Positions 33,621 to 41,957 are shown, counted from the first letter of the stretch. The stretch: DNA of 64,000 bases from JABFXC01 sp045804265 (GCA_045804265.1 JBJMNK010000097.1:21911-85910); one strand, 5' to 3'. A program made the numbers and translations. The notes: generated by a model from the letters alone, not told the origin.

Positions 33621-34829
33621 ATGTCCGAGGGACTCATCCTCGTGCTCGTAGTCGCCGCGAGCTATCTCGCGGCGCGGGTCGCGTTCGAGTGGCTCGCCCG
33701 GCGTTACGTGATCGTATCCGGCGCGGAGTATCTGCTGCTCGGCATTCTCCTTGGCCCGCAGGTCTCGGGAGTTCTTTCCCCGGAGGCGGTGGAGAGCTTC
33801 GCCCCGATCACCAGCCTCGGGCTCGGCTGGATGGGCGCACTGATCGGTGCACAGCTCGTGCTGCCACGCATGGTGCGGACCCCCGCGGTGCTCTATCGCG
33901 TCGCGCTGGTCGAGAGCTGCCTGACGTTCGTCTTCACGTCCGCGGTCATGGCGGCCGGGATCTACGGCACGTTCGACATCGCCGTGCAACCGGCGGTGGT
34001 CGCCGGCATCGGACTCGGCGCGGTTGCGACGGCGTCAGCGACCGCCGGGGTGTCGGTCGTCGCGCGCCAGCTCGGGCGACGAAGCCCGGTCGTGCAGCAG
34101 CTCGAGGTCGCGACGATGACGAACGCGGTCGTCGCGATCCTCGCGTCGGGGCTGCTGTTCGCGATCGTCCACCCGGACCCTGACGCCGCGATGGTCGGGC
34201 GCCCGCTCACCGCGACCGAGTGGGCAGTGATCACCATCGCGATCGGCGTCATCGGCGGCGCACTCTTCCACCTCTTCGTCGGAGAGGAGCGCAAGATCGA
34301 CCGTCTCTTCGTGTCGCTCGCGGGGGCAGTGATCCTGGTCAGCGGCGCGGCGATCTACCTGCGACTCTCACCGCTCCTCGCCGCGCTCTGCTTCGGCTTC
34401 GTGCTCGCCAACACGACGCGCGCGCGTGCACAGATCGCCGTCGCGCTCGAGCGCGTCGAGCGCCCGTTGTACTTCGCGTTGCTCGTCTTCGCCGGCGCGA
34501 CGTGGCGACCGAGCGTCCGCGACTGGGTGTTGCTCGTCCTGCTCTTTCTCGCAGTGCGCATCGCTGCCAGGATCGGCGCCGCGCGACTCGCCGCGCGATG
34601 GAACGGCGCGCTGCCGGTACTGGGCCCGAACTGGGGACGCGGGTTGCTCGGACAGGGCGGGCTCGCTCTCGCCGTCGCCCTCAGCTACCTGTACCAGGGC
34701 GACGCCCCGCTGCCGAGCCTCGTCTTCACCGCTGCGGTGGCGTCAGTACTGCTGACGGACGTGTTGTCGGCGCGATTCGTCCGGTCGTTGATCTACGTCG
34801 ACGCCGGGCCACCGCCGGTGGAGAACTAG
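33621..34829 (+). CDS. Cation/proton antiporter, first of a pair
   Basis: A 402-aa membrane protein of the CPA2-like sodium/hydrogen exchanger type. About 12 helices are visible, starting with LILVLVVAASYLAARVAF and including GAEYLLLGILLGPQVSGVL, GLGAVATASATAGVSVVARQ (ion-site helix region) and GRGLLGQGGLALAVALSYLY. No regulatory RCK/TrkA domain is attached. ATG 33621 has a good GGGAGG ribosome site. Its stop overlaps the start of the next antiporter (TAGTG), so the two are coupled and may form a heteromeric or paired system. Confidence 0.8.
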   Translation: MSEGLILVLVVAASYLAARVAFEWLARRYVIVSGAEYLLLGILLGPQVSGVLSPEAVESFAPITSLGLGWMGALIGAQLVLPRMVRTPAVLYRVALVESCLTFVFTSAVMAAGIYGTFDIAVQPAVVAGIGLGAVATASATAGVSVVARQLGRRSPVVQQLEVATMTNAVVAILASGLLFAIVHPDPDAAMVGRPLTATEWAVITIAIGVIGGALFHLFVGEERKIDRLFVSLAGAVILVSGAAIYLRLSPLLAALCFGFVLANTTRARAQIAVALERVERPLYFALLVFAGATWRPSVRDWVLLVLLFLAVRIAARIGAARLAARWNGALPVLGPNWGRGLLGQGGLALAVALSYLYQGDAPLPSLVFTAAVASVLLTDVLSARFVRSLIYVDAGPPPVEN

Positions 34830-36172
34830 TGCGACGCGTCGTCATCCTCGCGCTGCTCTTCGGGGCGATGCAGCTGGTCCTGCCGTTAGGCGCGGCCGGC
34901 CACGGCTCACAGTGGCTCCTGACCTTCGGCTTCCTGATCCTCGCCGCCTACAGCGTCGGCGAGCTGGCGGTCATGCTGAAGCTGCCGAAGATCACCGGCT
35001 ATCTCGCCGCCGGCGTCTTGTTCGGCCCTTCGCTGTTCAACACCGTGACCCCCGAGGCGATCGGCGAGCTGCGGCCAGTCAGCTCGCTCGCGATCGCGCT
35101 CATCGCCTACCTCGCCGGTGCGGAGCTCCGCTGGAGCGAAGTCCGCGAACGCGGCGCAACGATCGCGAAGGTCCTCACCGCCGAGATGGTCCTCGGTTTC
35201 GTGGCGATGAGCGTCGCCCTGATCGCGCTCGGAGATCGCCTGCCATTCCTTCAAGGGACGTCCGGCGGGTCGCGACTCGCTTTCGCGCTGCTGTTCGCGT
35301 CGGTGGCGGTCGTGCATTCCCCCGCGGTGGTGATGGCGCTGCTCTCCGAGACAAAAGCGGGCGGACCAGTCGCGCGGACGACGTTAGGCGTCGTCCTGGT
35401 GTCGGACGTCGTCGTCGTGATCCTGTTCAGCGCCGTCCTGGCAATGACCCGCGCGGTGGTGCCGCCGACCGGCGCGAACGTCGCCGGCGTCTCGCTGACG
35501 ATGATCATCTGGGAGCTCGGCGGGGCCGTGATCGTCGGCGCGCTGCTTGGCGCGGCAGTCGCGCTCTACCTGCGCTTTGTGCGACATGAGCTGGTACTGT
35601 TCGCGATCGTCGTTGCCTTCTTCGGGATGGTGATCTCGAGGATGGTGCACGTCGAGACGCTCCTCGCGCTGCTGACCGCGGGCTTCGTCACCGAGAACTT
35701 CTCGCGTCACGAAGACGGGGAGGCGATTCGTCACGCGATGGAGCGGTCGGCCGCGCCGGTGTTCGTGGCGTTCTTCGCGCTCGCCGGCGCCGAGATGGGG
35801 CTGCGCGAGGTCGCCGCCGTCTGGCCACTGCTGCTGCCGATCATCGCGGTGCGCACTGCTGCGGTATGGGGCGGGACGCGGGTCGGCGTCCGCTGGTCCG
35901 GTGCGCCACCCGAGATGCGTCGCGTCTGGATGGGGCTCGTACCGCAGGCCGGCGTCGCGATCGGGCTTGCGGCGGCGATCGCCCAGGCGTATCCCGTCCG
36001 CGGTGCGCAGATGCGGACGCTGTTCCTCGCGGTCGTCGCGATCAATCAGGTGATCGGCCCGATTCTCTTCCGCTTCGCGCTCAACCGGAGCCGGGAGATC
36101 GTGTCCGCGACTGGCGAGGCGACACCCGTTCAGCCCCACCCGACGCTGGATTCGCCGCGCTCCGCCCCCTGA
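34829..36172 (+). CDS. Cation/proton antiporter, second of a pair
   Basis: A 447-aa paralog-like membrane protein from GTG 34829, overlapping the previous TAG by one base. After an N-terminal hydrophobic segment come KITGYLAAGVLFGPSLFNTV (the classical KefB/NhaS segment), LIAYLAGAELRWSEVRERGA and FALLFASVAVVHSPAVVMAL. The ion-binding helix contains an ASVAVVHSP variant of the usual ATD/SSP site. The C-terminal tail is polar and Pro-rich without a TrkA-N domain. Substrate ion (K+ or Na+) cannot be assigned. Confidence 0.8.
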   Translation: MRRVVILALLFGAMQLVLPLGAAGHGSQWLLTFGFLILAAYSVGELAVMLKLPKITGYLAAGVLFGPSLFNTVTPEAIGELRPVSSLAIALIAYLAGAELRWSEVRERGATIAKVLTAEMVLGFVAMSVALIALGDRLPFLQGTSGGSRLAFALLFASVAVVHSPAVVMALLSETKAGGPVARTTLGVVLVSDVVVVILFSAVLAMTRAVVPPTGANVAGVSLTMIIWELGGAVIVGALLGAAVALYLRFVRHELVLFAIVVAFFGMVISRMVHVETLLALLTAGFVTENFSRHEDGEAIRHAMERSAAPVFVAFFALAGAEMGLREVAAVWPLLLPIIAVRTAAVWGGTRVGVRWSGAPPEMRRVWMGLVPQAGVAIGLAAAIAQAYPVRGAQMRTLFLAVVAINQVIGPILFRFALNRSREIVSATGEATPVQPHPTLDSPRSAP

Positions 36173-36173
36173 G

Positions 36174-38063
36174 TCAGGGAGCGAGCGGGGTGAGGAGTGC
36201 CGGCGCGTGATCATCGGCGACCGAGGGCAGCGTGATCCCCGACGGCCGGCCGTCGCGCTTCAGCGCGACGACGCGTCCGGCGCTGCCTAACGTTCCCGTG
36301 ACCGCCAGGCAGAGCTGGCTCGTGCAGCTCGCCTCGCCGATCCCGCTGCTGTCAGTGGCGAACACCGTCGCGTCACCCCCGCCGGCGGGCACGCGCATCA
36401 CGCGCGCGTCGCCGGGGGTGGCGGTGAAGAGGACCGCATTGCCGTCCGGCATCCATGATGGCGTGAAGGCGCCTCGCGTCTCATGGCTCAGCTGCGTGGC
36501 GACTCCTCCCGCTGCGGCGATGACGAATACCTGCGAGCTCCCGGTTCGCGTCGAGGTGAAGACGATGCGGTCGCCGCTCGGGCTCCACGCCGGCGCCTGC
36601 TCGGGGATGTAGCTCGCCGATCCCGTAGCGAGCGCGCGCGGGTTGGCGCCGTTCGCGTCCATCAGCCAGATCCGCGGCGTACCGTCGCGGCCACTGACGA
36701 ACGCGATCGTGCTGCCCGATGAGCTGAGCGCCGGCTCTCCGTCGTTGCCGTACTCGTTGGTGAGCCGGGTCTGCGCGCTCATCGTCAGGTCGGGGGCGAG
36801 CGTCGCGCCGTAGATCTCCGGGTCGCCGTCGCGCAGCGATGTGAAGACGATGTGGTTGCCGACGACCTTTGGGTCGCGATCGTCGAAACCGGGCGTCGAC
36901 AGCTGCGTCACCGCACCTTCCCGATATCGGTAGAGCGACCAGACACCGCCGGTCTCCGACGCGAAGACGAACGGGCTCACCGTGAATTGCGCCGGCGCCA
37001 CCGGCTGTTCACACGCCGTCAGGATCGCCGTCACCGCCAACGCCGCCGCCCGGCCGCCGACGAGCGCTCGTCGCGCCAGGTCGAGACCAGCGCGACAGAT
37101 GGTGCGCGGCGAGCCCTCGGCGGCGACTCCCGCGTAGCGAAAGAAACGCTCGGCGACGCGCGGCGCGCGCGGCCATCCGGCAAGCGCGATCCGCGCTCGC
37201 CCGACGCGGCGGACGAGCCGCCAGCCCCGCGCGCCATCGTTGGCTGTCCCCGAGCCCGCCACGGCACCGCCGGCAGCCAGCAGCGCCTGCATCGGGGCGC
37301 GGCAGTCGCTGGCCGCGACGTACTTTTCGACGAACTCGCGATCGATCTCGGCCGCGGACAGTACCGCTACGTCGAGTACATCGCGGAGGCGGTAGCGCGC
37401 GGTCCAGTTCACCCGCGCTGCATGCTCGAGGGTGTGGAGCAGCAGCATCGTCGGCGACGGCGCCGCGATTCGATCCGTACCGGCCACCACAGCTCGCGCG
37501 TCCTGCCACACCAGCGCGTCGAGCGGAAGCGGAGTCGGGGTGAGTCGGTGGTGCAGCTCGATGCCTAACGATCCCGGCCGGGTGAGCCCGGCGAGGTGAT
37601 GGGGATAGGCGTTGCCGCCGAGCGTATAACGGAGCTCCCGCTGCAGCAGCGCATGTAGCCGCTCGGCATCGCGGGGGTCGGCGAGCAGGTCGATGTCGGC
37701 GATCGAGCGCATGCCGGGGAGCTCGCCGGTGAGCAGTCGTGCCGCACCCTTCAGCGCCATCACGCCTATGCCGTTCGCCGCACAGAGTGCCGCGACCTCG
37801 GCCAGCTGGGTATGCACGAGCAGGGCGCGTTGCAGGGCGACGCCCGTCTCCTCGCGAAGAAACCGGCGCAGCGCAAGCGGTGTTTCGCTCGCCAGCCCGC
37901 TGCGCTGCAGCGCGCGGTCGAACTGCACGGCGCATCCGTCGAAGCCGAGCACGCGGCGCCAGCAATCGAGCGGCGCGGCAAACGCGCGCTTGCGAAGTCG
38001 CGCGTCGCACGCCGTGCCGCGCACCACGCGGGCGACGAGTTCGTAGACGATCGTGCTACCCAC
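36174..38063 (-). CDS. RiPP-operon nucleotidyltransferase fused to a TolB-like beta-propeller
   Basis: A 629-aa protein from GTG 38063, overlapping the B2 gene by 8 bases. Residues about 30-340 are a nucleotidyltransferase (PF14907 type) with the aspartate site ADIDLLADPRDAERLHALLQ, after GIGVMALKGAARLL. Around 340-365 a hydrophobic stretch ending in TAILTAC looks like a lipoprotein signal but is internal. The rest has PD40/TolB propeller repeats (NANGANPRALATGSASYIPE, PAWSPSGDRIVFTSTRTGS, SWMPDGNAVLFTATPGDARV). No in-frame stop or good ATG separates the two halves. It may be a genuine membrane-tethered fusion, or two products with a rare internal start. Lasso-type clusters elsewhere use NTP_transf_5 proteins to modify phosphorylated peptides. 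Confidence 0.8.
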   Translation of the reverse strand: MGSTIVYELVARVVRGTACDARLRKRAFAAPLDCWRRVLGFDGCAVQFDRALQRSGLASETPLALRRFLREETGVALQRALLVHTQLAEVAALCAANGIGVMALKGAARLLTGELPGMRSIADIDLLADPRDAERLHALLQRELRYTLGGNAYPHHLAGLTRPGSLGIELHHRLTPTPLPLDALVWQDARAVVAGTDRIAAPSPTMLLLHTLEHAARVNWTARYRLRDVLDVAVLSAAEIDREFVEKYVAASDCRAPMQALLAAGGAVAGSGTANDGARGWRLVRRVGRARIALAGWPRAPRVAERFFRYAGVAAEGSPRTICRAGLDLARRALVGGRAAALAVTAILTACEQPVAPAQFTVSPFVFASETGGVWSLYRYREGAVTQLSTPGFDDRDPKVVGNHIVFTSLRDGDPEIYGATLAPDLTMSAQTRLTNEYGNDGEPALSSSGSTIAFVSGRDGTPRIWLMDANGANPRALATGSASYIPEQAPAWSPSGDRIVFTSTRTGSSQVFVIAAAGGVATQLSHETRGAFTPSWMPDGNAVLFTATPGDARVMRVPAGGGDATVFATDSSGIGEASCTSQLCLAVTGTLGSAGRVVALKRDGRPSGITLPSVADDHAPALLTPLAP

Positions 38064-38448
38064 CGTGCACCAGCAGCGGCGTGAAGTTCTCCGCCACGCT
38101 CGCCGGCTGTTCGATCGGCCGGCCATCCAGCGTGACCCACGCATGAGCGGCGAACGCGCGCGCGTCGCCCGCAACGCCCACATGGAGCCGCGGGTGGTAG
38201 CCATGCTGGCGCAGCATCGCATAGAGCACCAGCGATCGCGTCAGGCATGTGCTCGCCCACGGCCCGCGGCCGCGCGCGAGCCATCGGCGCGCCCGGTCGG
38301 CCAGCCCGTTAGGCGAGGCGTGTCCGCCGCCGATGCGCGGCCAGCGGTCGCAGGCAGCGAGGACCAGGGACAGCGGGAGAACCGCCAGCAGCAGCGGAAT
38401 GAGGGTGACCGCGGCCAGTGCCCCCGCACGTTCGGCCGCGCGCCTCAC
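38056..38448 (-). CDS. Lasso-peptide-type leader protease (B2, transglutaminase-like)
   Basis: A 130-aa protein from GTG 38448, which overlaps the PqqD stop (GTGA). An N-terminal hydrophobic segment (AVTLIPLLLAVLPLSLVLAA) is followed by the papain/transglutaminase-like B2 core: STCLTRSLVLYAMLRQHGYH with the catalytic Cys, AHAWVTLDG with the His and Asp. B2 proteases cut the leader from lasso precursor peptides, guided by the separate B1/PqqD-type protein. The N-terminal LAAC could be mistaken for a lipobox, but B2 proteins normally have such a hydrophobic start. Confidence 0.82.
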   Translation of the reverse strand: MRRAAERAGALAAVTLIPLLLAVLPLSLVLAACDRWPRIGGGHASPNGLADRARRWLARGRGPWASTCLTRSLVLYAMLRQHGYHPRLHVGVAGDARAFAAHAWVTLDGRPIEQPASVAENFTPLLVHGG

Positions 38449-38717
38449 GCCGACTCCACGGCCAGCAGCCCCTGCGCCGACAGCGTCGTGATGAGCTCCG
38501 TCACCGACGCGCGCGCCTCGTCGAGGGTCACGTCATAACGTTCGCGCAGGCGCCGCGGGATGTCGGCGATGGCTACGTCGTCCTCGAGGAGCCGCCAGAT
38601 CTCGGCGCCGGTCTCGTTGAGCGAGAAATACCGCTTCGTGCCCATGTGCAGGATGACGGCGCCATCGTCGACCTGCGCGCATGCGACTTCGTGCGGAATC
38701 GTGCAGCGTTCATTCAT
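38445..38717 (-). CDS. PqqD-family RRE protein (precursor peptide recognition, B1-like)
   Basis: A 90-aa winged-helix RiPP recognition element. The fold is visible as ILHMGTKRYFSLNETGAEIW, then LLEDDVAIADIPRRLRERYD and VTELITTLSAQGLLAVE. PqqD/B1 proteins bind the leader peptide and hand it to the enzymes. ATG 38717 overlaps the kinase stop as ATGA, and its own stop overlaps the B2 start as GTGA. It probably recognises the W-x-x-P-x-L region of the 64-aa precursor at 41763-41957. Confidence 0.88.
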   Translation of the reverse strand: MNERCTIPHEVACAQVDDGAVILHMGTKRYFSLNETGAEIWRLLEDDVAIADIPRRLRERYDVTLDEARASVTELITTLSAQGLLAVESA

Positions 38718-39475
38718 GCGACGGCCTCCAGCAGCACGTCGCCGATCGTGTGCAGCTCGGCTGACGTGTGATCGAGCCGGAACACGCGCTGCGCCGCCGC
38801 GTGCCGCAGCAGATCGAGGTGCGCGCGCGCGTGCTCGTCGCCGAGGATGACCCACGGTGACTGACGCACGAGCGCCGCCAGCGCGCTCGCCGCGCCAACC
38901 GGAGTGATCGCGAAGCTCGTCGCGCGTTCCAGCAGGACCAGCGCCGCGACCGGTGCGACATTCGCCTTCCCGGTCACGATCGACACTCGTTCGCGTGGAT
39001 CGTTAGGCAGCATCGCCCGCCCGGTGCCAAGGACTTCGGGGAAGCTTCCCGCCAGTCGCCGGCTCACCCGCAACGGCTCGTGCCACCCGCGCGCGACGAG
39101 TCCCGCTCCCGACCGCTCGACGAGCACGCCGTCATCGCCGAGAACCGTCCAGCCGCGACGCGCGAGTGCGTAGGCGAGCGTCGACTTGCCGCTCCCGCTG
39201 TCGCCGGCGAGCAGCCATCCGCGGCCGGACGGATCGACGACCCCCGCCGCGTGGACGAGATAGCGCCCACGCTGCCGCAGGCGGACGATCGCGCCGACGC
39301 GGGCAAGCTCGCGCCTGACGCTGGCGTCGGCAGCTGCATAGCCCGTGTCGCGAAACAGTCGACCGCCGCGCACGCGGAGCCGCGCGTCGGCGTGGCGATG
39401 CGTCAGCCAGGTCTCGCCGCCGGCGTCGCGGGCGTCGATGTCACCCCATTGCCAGGTGATGGCAGGCGCGGTCAT
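38714..39475 (-). CDS. HPr-kinase-like RiPP tailoring enzyme
   Basis: A 253-aa protein related to HPr kinase/phosphorylase, with P-loop GDSGSGKS at 91-98 (LLAGDSGSGKSTLAYALARR) followed by GWTVLGDDGVLVERSG. No HPr or PTS genes are near; instead it lies in the RiPP operon. In paeninodin-type lasso clusters such kinases phosphorylate the precursor C-terminus, and TIGRFAMs define HprK-related kinase systems with a PqqD partner. ATG 39475 overlaps the radical SAM stop (ATGA); an upstream start at 39565 would overlap that gene by 94 bases. Confidence 0.85.
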   Translation of the reverse strand: MTAPAITWQWGDIDARDAGGETWLTHRHADARLRVRGGRLFRDTGYAAADASVRRELARVGAIVRLRQRGRYLVHAAGVVDPSGRGWLLAGDSGSGKSTLAYALARRGWTVLGDDGVLVERSGAGLVARGWHEPLRVSRRLAGSFPEVLGTGRAMLPNDPRERVSIVTGKANVAPVAALVLLERATSFAITPVGAASALAALVRQSPWVILGDEHARAHLDLLRHAAAQRVFRLDHTSAELHTIGDVLLEAVA

Positions 39476-40479
39476 GCCGGCTGCGCCGCCAGCTTCGTCC
39501 ACGGATGCTCGGGGAAATCGGCGAGGAAGCCGGTCTGCCCGTGCCGGCGTGCGCAGCTGAGACAAGGGTAGTCATCGAGCGCATCGCGTCGCCCGATCTG
39601 GTGCAGCCTGACGGTTTCCCGTTCGAACGCGTCATACGCGCCCGTCGCGCGTGCGAACACCGCGGCCAGCGGTTCACGGGACAGGTCGCCAACGACCTGC
39701 TCCGTCCCGCTCCCGTAGCGCGAGAGCTGGCAGCAGAACGGCACTCTTCCGCGAGCGTCGATGTAGATGTGCCGCTGCGCCATCGTGTCGCAGCTCGCGC
39801 GGGGAAGGGGATCCGCCGTGCCGTAATCGAGCCCGACCGTCGCGGCGCTGGCTGCGGCGAGTGCACGCACCTCGTCGGCAACGACGTCCCACTCCCACGG
39901 CGCAAGGTCGCTGCCATCGAGCGCGCTCTCCGGCGTCGGCTGCGGGAGGATGAAATGGAACTCGGCGGTGCCTAACGCGTTGGCCAGTGCCACCGCCTCG
40001 GCCAGCTCGCTCCTGCTATCGCGCGTCACGACCATCGACATCTCGGCGCGCAGCCCGCGGCTGAGAAGCGTCGCTGTCGCGAGCAGCGCGCGCCGGAAGC
40101 TGCCGCGTCCGCGCTGCCGGTCGTGTGTGGCCTCGGTCGCGCCGCTCAGACTCACGCGCGCGAACTGTGGCGGATGGCGCAGCAGCAGCGGCAGGTGCCG
40201 CGGAATCAGCCAGCCGTTGGTGACGAAACGATAGGGAATGGAGCGCGCACGCAGCTCCTCGACGGCAAGCGGGAAGAGCTCCGACGCCAGCGGTTCGCCG
40301 CCGGTGAACACGACGGCCAGCTCGCTGAAGCCCGCACGCGCCTCATCGAGGATCCGGCGGAAGAGCGCCATGTCGAGATGGTCGACCCGCTCCTGGTGCG
40401 ACCCGCGAATGCAATGGGTGCAGTGCAGGTTGCAGAGGTTCGACAGCTCGAAGGCGAGCGTGAGCGCGCGTGTCGTCAC
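39472..40479 (-). CDS. Radical SAM enzyme with SPASM-like C-terminus, RiPP maturase candidate
   Basis: A 335-aa enzyme from GTG 40479. The radical SAM cluster motif C16-x3-C20-x2-C23 is in LSNLCNLHCTHCIRG, and VVFTGGEPLAS supplies the GGE motif. The C-terminal half has cysteines at SCDTMAQ, VPFCCQL and YPCLSCARR, plus GDLSREPLAAVFARA, consistent with auxiliary Fe-S clusters of SPASM/twitch proteins. RiPP members make C-C, thioether or epimer modifications. It lies three bases after the lipoprotein gene and overlaps the kinase gene. It takes the slot where a lasso cyclase would be expected. Confidence 0.88.
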   Translation of the reverse strand: MTTRALTLAFELSNLCNLHCTHCIRGSHQERVDHLDMALFRRILDEARAGFSELAVVFTGGEPLASELFPLAVEELRARSIPYRFVTNGWLIPRHLPLLLRHPPQFARVSLSGATEATHDRQRGRGSFRRALLATATLLSRGLRAEMSMVVTRDSRSELAEAVALANALGTAEFHFILPQPTPESALDGSDLAPWEWDVVADEVRALAAASAATVGLDYGTADPLPRASCDTMAQRHIYIDARGRVPFCCQLSRYGSGTEQVVGDLSREPLAAVFARATGAYDAFERETVRLHQIGRRDALDDYPCLSCARRHGQTGFLADFPEHPWTKLAAQPA

Positions 40480-40482
40480 GGC

Positions 40483-41766
40483 CTACGGCGTCGCTCGGCC
40501 GATCTGGTACGTGACGTAGCTGAACGTCCCCCGCGTCGTGCGCGTGGTACCGTTGGTGAAGCCGAACTCCACGTACGGCGAGCCGGCGTTCTTCGTCAGC
40601 GGCAGTACCGCGTATGTCGCCTTCAGGCGGCGCACACCATCGACGTAGATCACCGCGCTGTCCGCGCCATACTTTCGCAGCTGGTAAACGCGGAAGTTCT
40701 TCACGTTCGACACGGTATCGCTCGTTCCGTCGAAGGCGTTCCCGGTTGCGTCGACGAATCCGACGCGCGCGCGACCGCTGGCCGAGCTGTCCGACACGAA
40801 CAGCCCGAGATAGCGCACGTCGTCATCGATCGCGATTCCGAGCTGCGAGACAGTGCTGTTGCCACCATCATCGAGGCGGAATCGTCCTTCGATCAGCGCG
40901 TCGGTGGTCGTGCTCACCGAGTCGTGGCGCACGTAGACCAGCGTGTCCTTCGTCTTCTTGAGGTCGATGACGAGCGCGCCGGCGCTGATCGTCTCGGCCG
41001 GCCCGCCCTGCGTCGACGCCATGTGCCACCTCGGCTCGGCTTGGGTGTCGGGGAGCGAATCGCCGGGGTAAGTGATCTTCCAGACCGTCTCGTTAGGCGA
41101 CGACCACGCGGCGCTCACCAGCACGTCGAAGTTGAAGCGGGTAACCTGCGTGTCCGCCTCGAAGACCCATGTCTTCCTCGCCAGCGTCGTGTCCCGTCCA
41201 CCGCCCGCGGGGCCGAGCAGCTCCGGCCAGTACCAGTACGCCTGGTTGGTCGAGCTGAAGTCGAGAGTGCCGACGCGGTTCTTCACTGTCACGGTGCAGC
41301 TGCACGGCGACGACGTACCCGAGACCACCGGCGCGGCGTTGGTGAAGACGTAGATCCCCATCGTATCCAGCGGCGCTGCGAGATTCTGCTCGTCACCAAT
41401 GCGGAACGCGAGCAGGTTCCGAATGCCGACGTTCGCCGTGTAGGTCTTCTTCCCCGCGGTGGGCGTGCTCGTCACCACCGCCGAGTTGTAGAGCCGGACG
41501 TTGATTCCCTGGTCGCCGTAGATCGCGGCGTTGACACCATTCGGGATCGCGACCCCGGATGAGGACACCGGGTCGAACGTGAGCGTCCCGGTCGCCACAT
41601 CCACTGTCCCGCGGAGCCGTGCGACCGCGGGCACTGGCAGCGGGCCGACAGGCCCCACCGGCGACGCGCCCGATGGCGCGTGCACATCGCCGCAGGCAAG
41701 GAGGGAGCCGCACGCCGCAAGCGCAGTGGCGATGGTTGTCGTGAGTCGGGGGGCTCGACGAATCAT
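40483..41766 (-). CDS. RiPP-operon secreted lipoprotein
   Basis: A 427-aa lipoprotein translated from ATG 41766, whose ATG overlaps the precursor stop as ATGA. The signal MIRRAPRLTTTIATALAACG continues to SLLACGD, giving two possible lipobox cysteines. The remainder is beta-rich with Thr/Ser/Asp repeats (TVDVATGTLTFDPVSSSGVA, GDQGINVRLYNSAVV, SSPCSCTVTV). It has no enzymatic motif. As the second gene, coupled to the precursor, it may be an envelope partner, carrier, receptor or immunity factor. Related secreted proteins appear elsewhere in this lineage. Confidence 0.7.
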   Translation of the reverse strand: MIRRAPRLTTTIATALAACGSLLACGDVHAPSGASPVGPVGPLPVPAVARLRGTVDVATGTLTFDPVSSSGVAIPNGVNAAIYGDQGINVRLYNSAVVTSTPTAGKKTYTANVGIRNLLAFRIGDEQNLAAPLDTMGIYVFTNAAPVVSGTSSPCSCTVTVKNRVGTLDFSSTNQAYWYWPELLGPAGGGRDTTLARKTWVFEADTQVTRFNFDVLVSAAWSSPNETVWKITYPGDSLPDTQAEPRWHMASTQGGPAETISAGALVIDLKKTKDTLVYVRHDSVSTTTDALIEGRFRLDDGGNSTVSQLGIAIDDDVRYLGLFVSDSSASGRARVGFVDATGNAFDGTSDTVSNVKNFRVYQLRKYGADSAVIYVDGVRRLKATYAVLPLTKNAGSPYVEFGFTNGTTRTTRGTFSYVTYQIGRATP

Positions 41767-41957
41767 GGGCAGAAACCCTGGCTGCATGGGACAGCGCGCT
41801 GCGGGCCGCCAAGGGACACCGTGTCAACGCCTACATCCTGCGGGTACTGCATCTGCGTCAACGCCGTCAGCGACGCGTGCGCCGTCAGCGTTGGCGCGAC
41901 CCATCGTCGCTTGAGTACTGGTGCATCCGGCGAATGCTCCGGCTCTGGTGTCGACAT
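41763..41957 (-). CDS. Candidate RiPP precursor peptide, 64 aa
   Basis: First gene of the operon. The leader-like N-terminus contains KRRWVAPTLT: W19-x-x-P22-x-L24 matches the W/Y-x-x-P-x-L recognition motif of lasso-type leaders. T31 and T34 are candidate leader-end threonines. D41 and D45 follow, then GVDTVSLGGPQRAVPCSQGF ends in C63-P64; the tail carries two cysteines, C58 and C63. If T31 is the -2 position the core would begin at L33 and D41 would be residue 9, but other cleavage sites are possible. The stop overlaps the next start (ATGA), supporting translation. ATG 41957 is preceded by AT-rich DNA; no strong Shine-Dalgarno. Confidence 0.75.
   Translation of the reverse strand: MSTPEPEHSPDAPVLKRRWVAPTLTAHASLTALTQMQYPQDVGVDTVSLGGPQRAVPCSQGFCP

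Noticed and set aside
38714..39475. HPr kinase of a PTS system
   Set aside because: No HPr, EI or EII genes are near; gene overlap and PqqD/B2 neighbours place it in peptide modification.
36174..41957. Classical lasso peptide cluster
   Set aside because: No asparagine-synthetase-like cyclase gene in the window, and the precursor does not start its core with a clear Gly plus Asp/Glu at 7-9; kept as RiPP-like instead.
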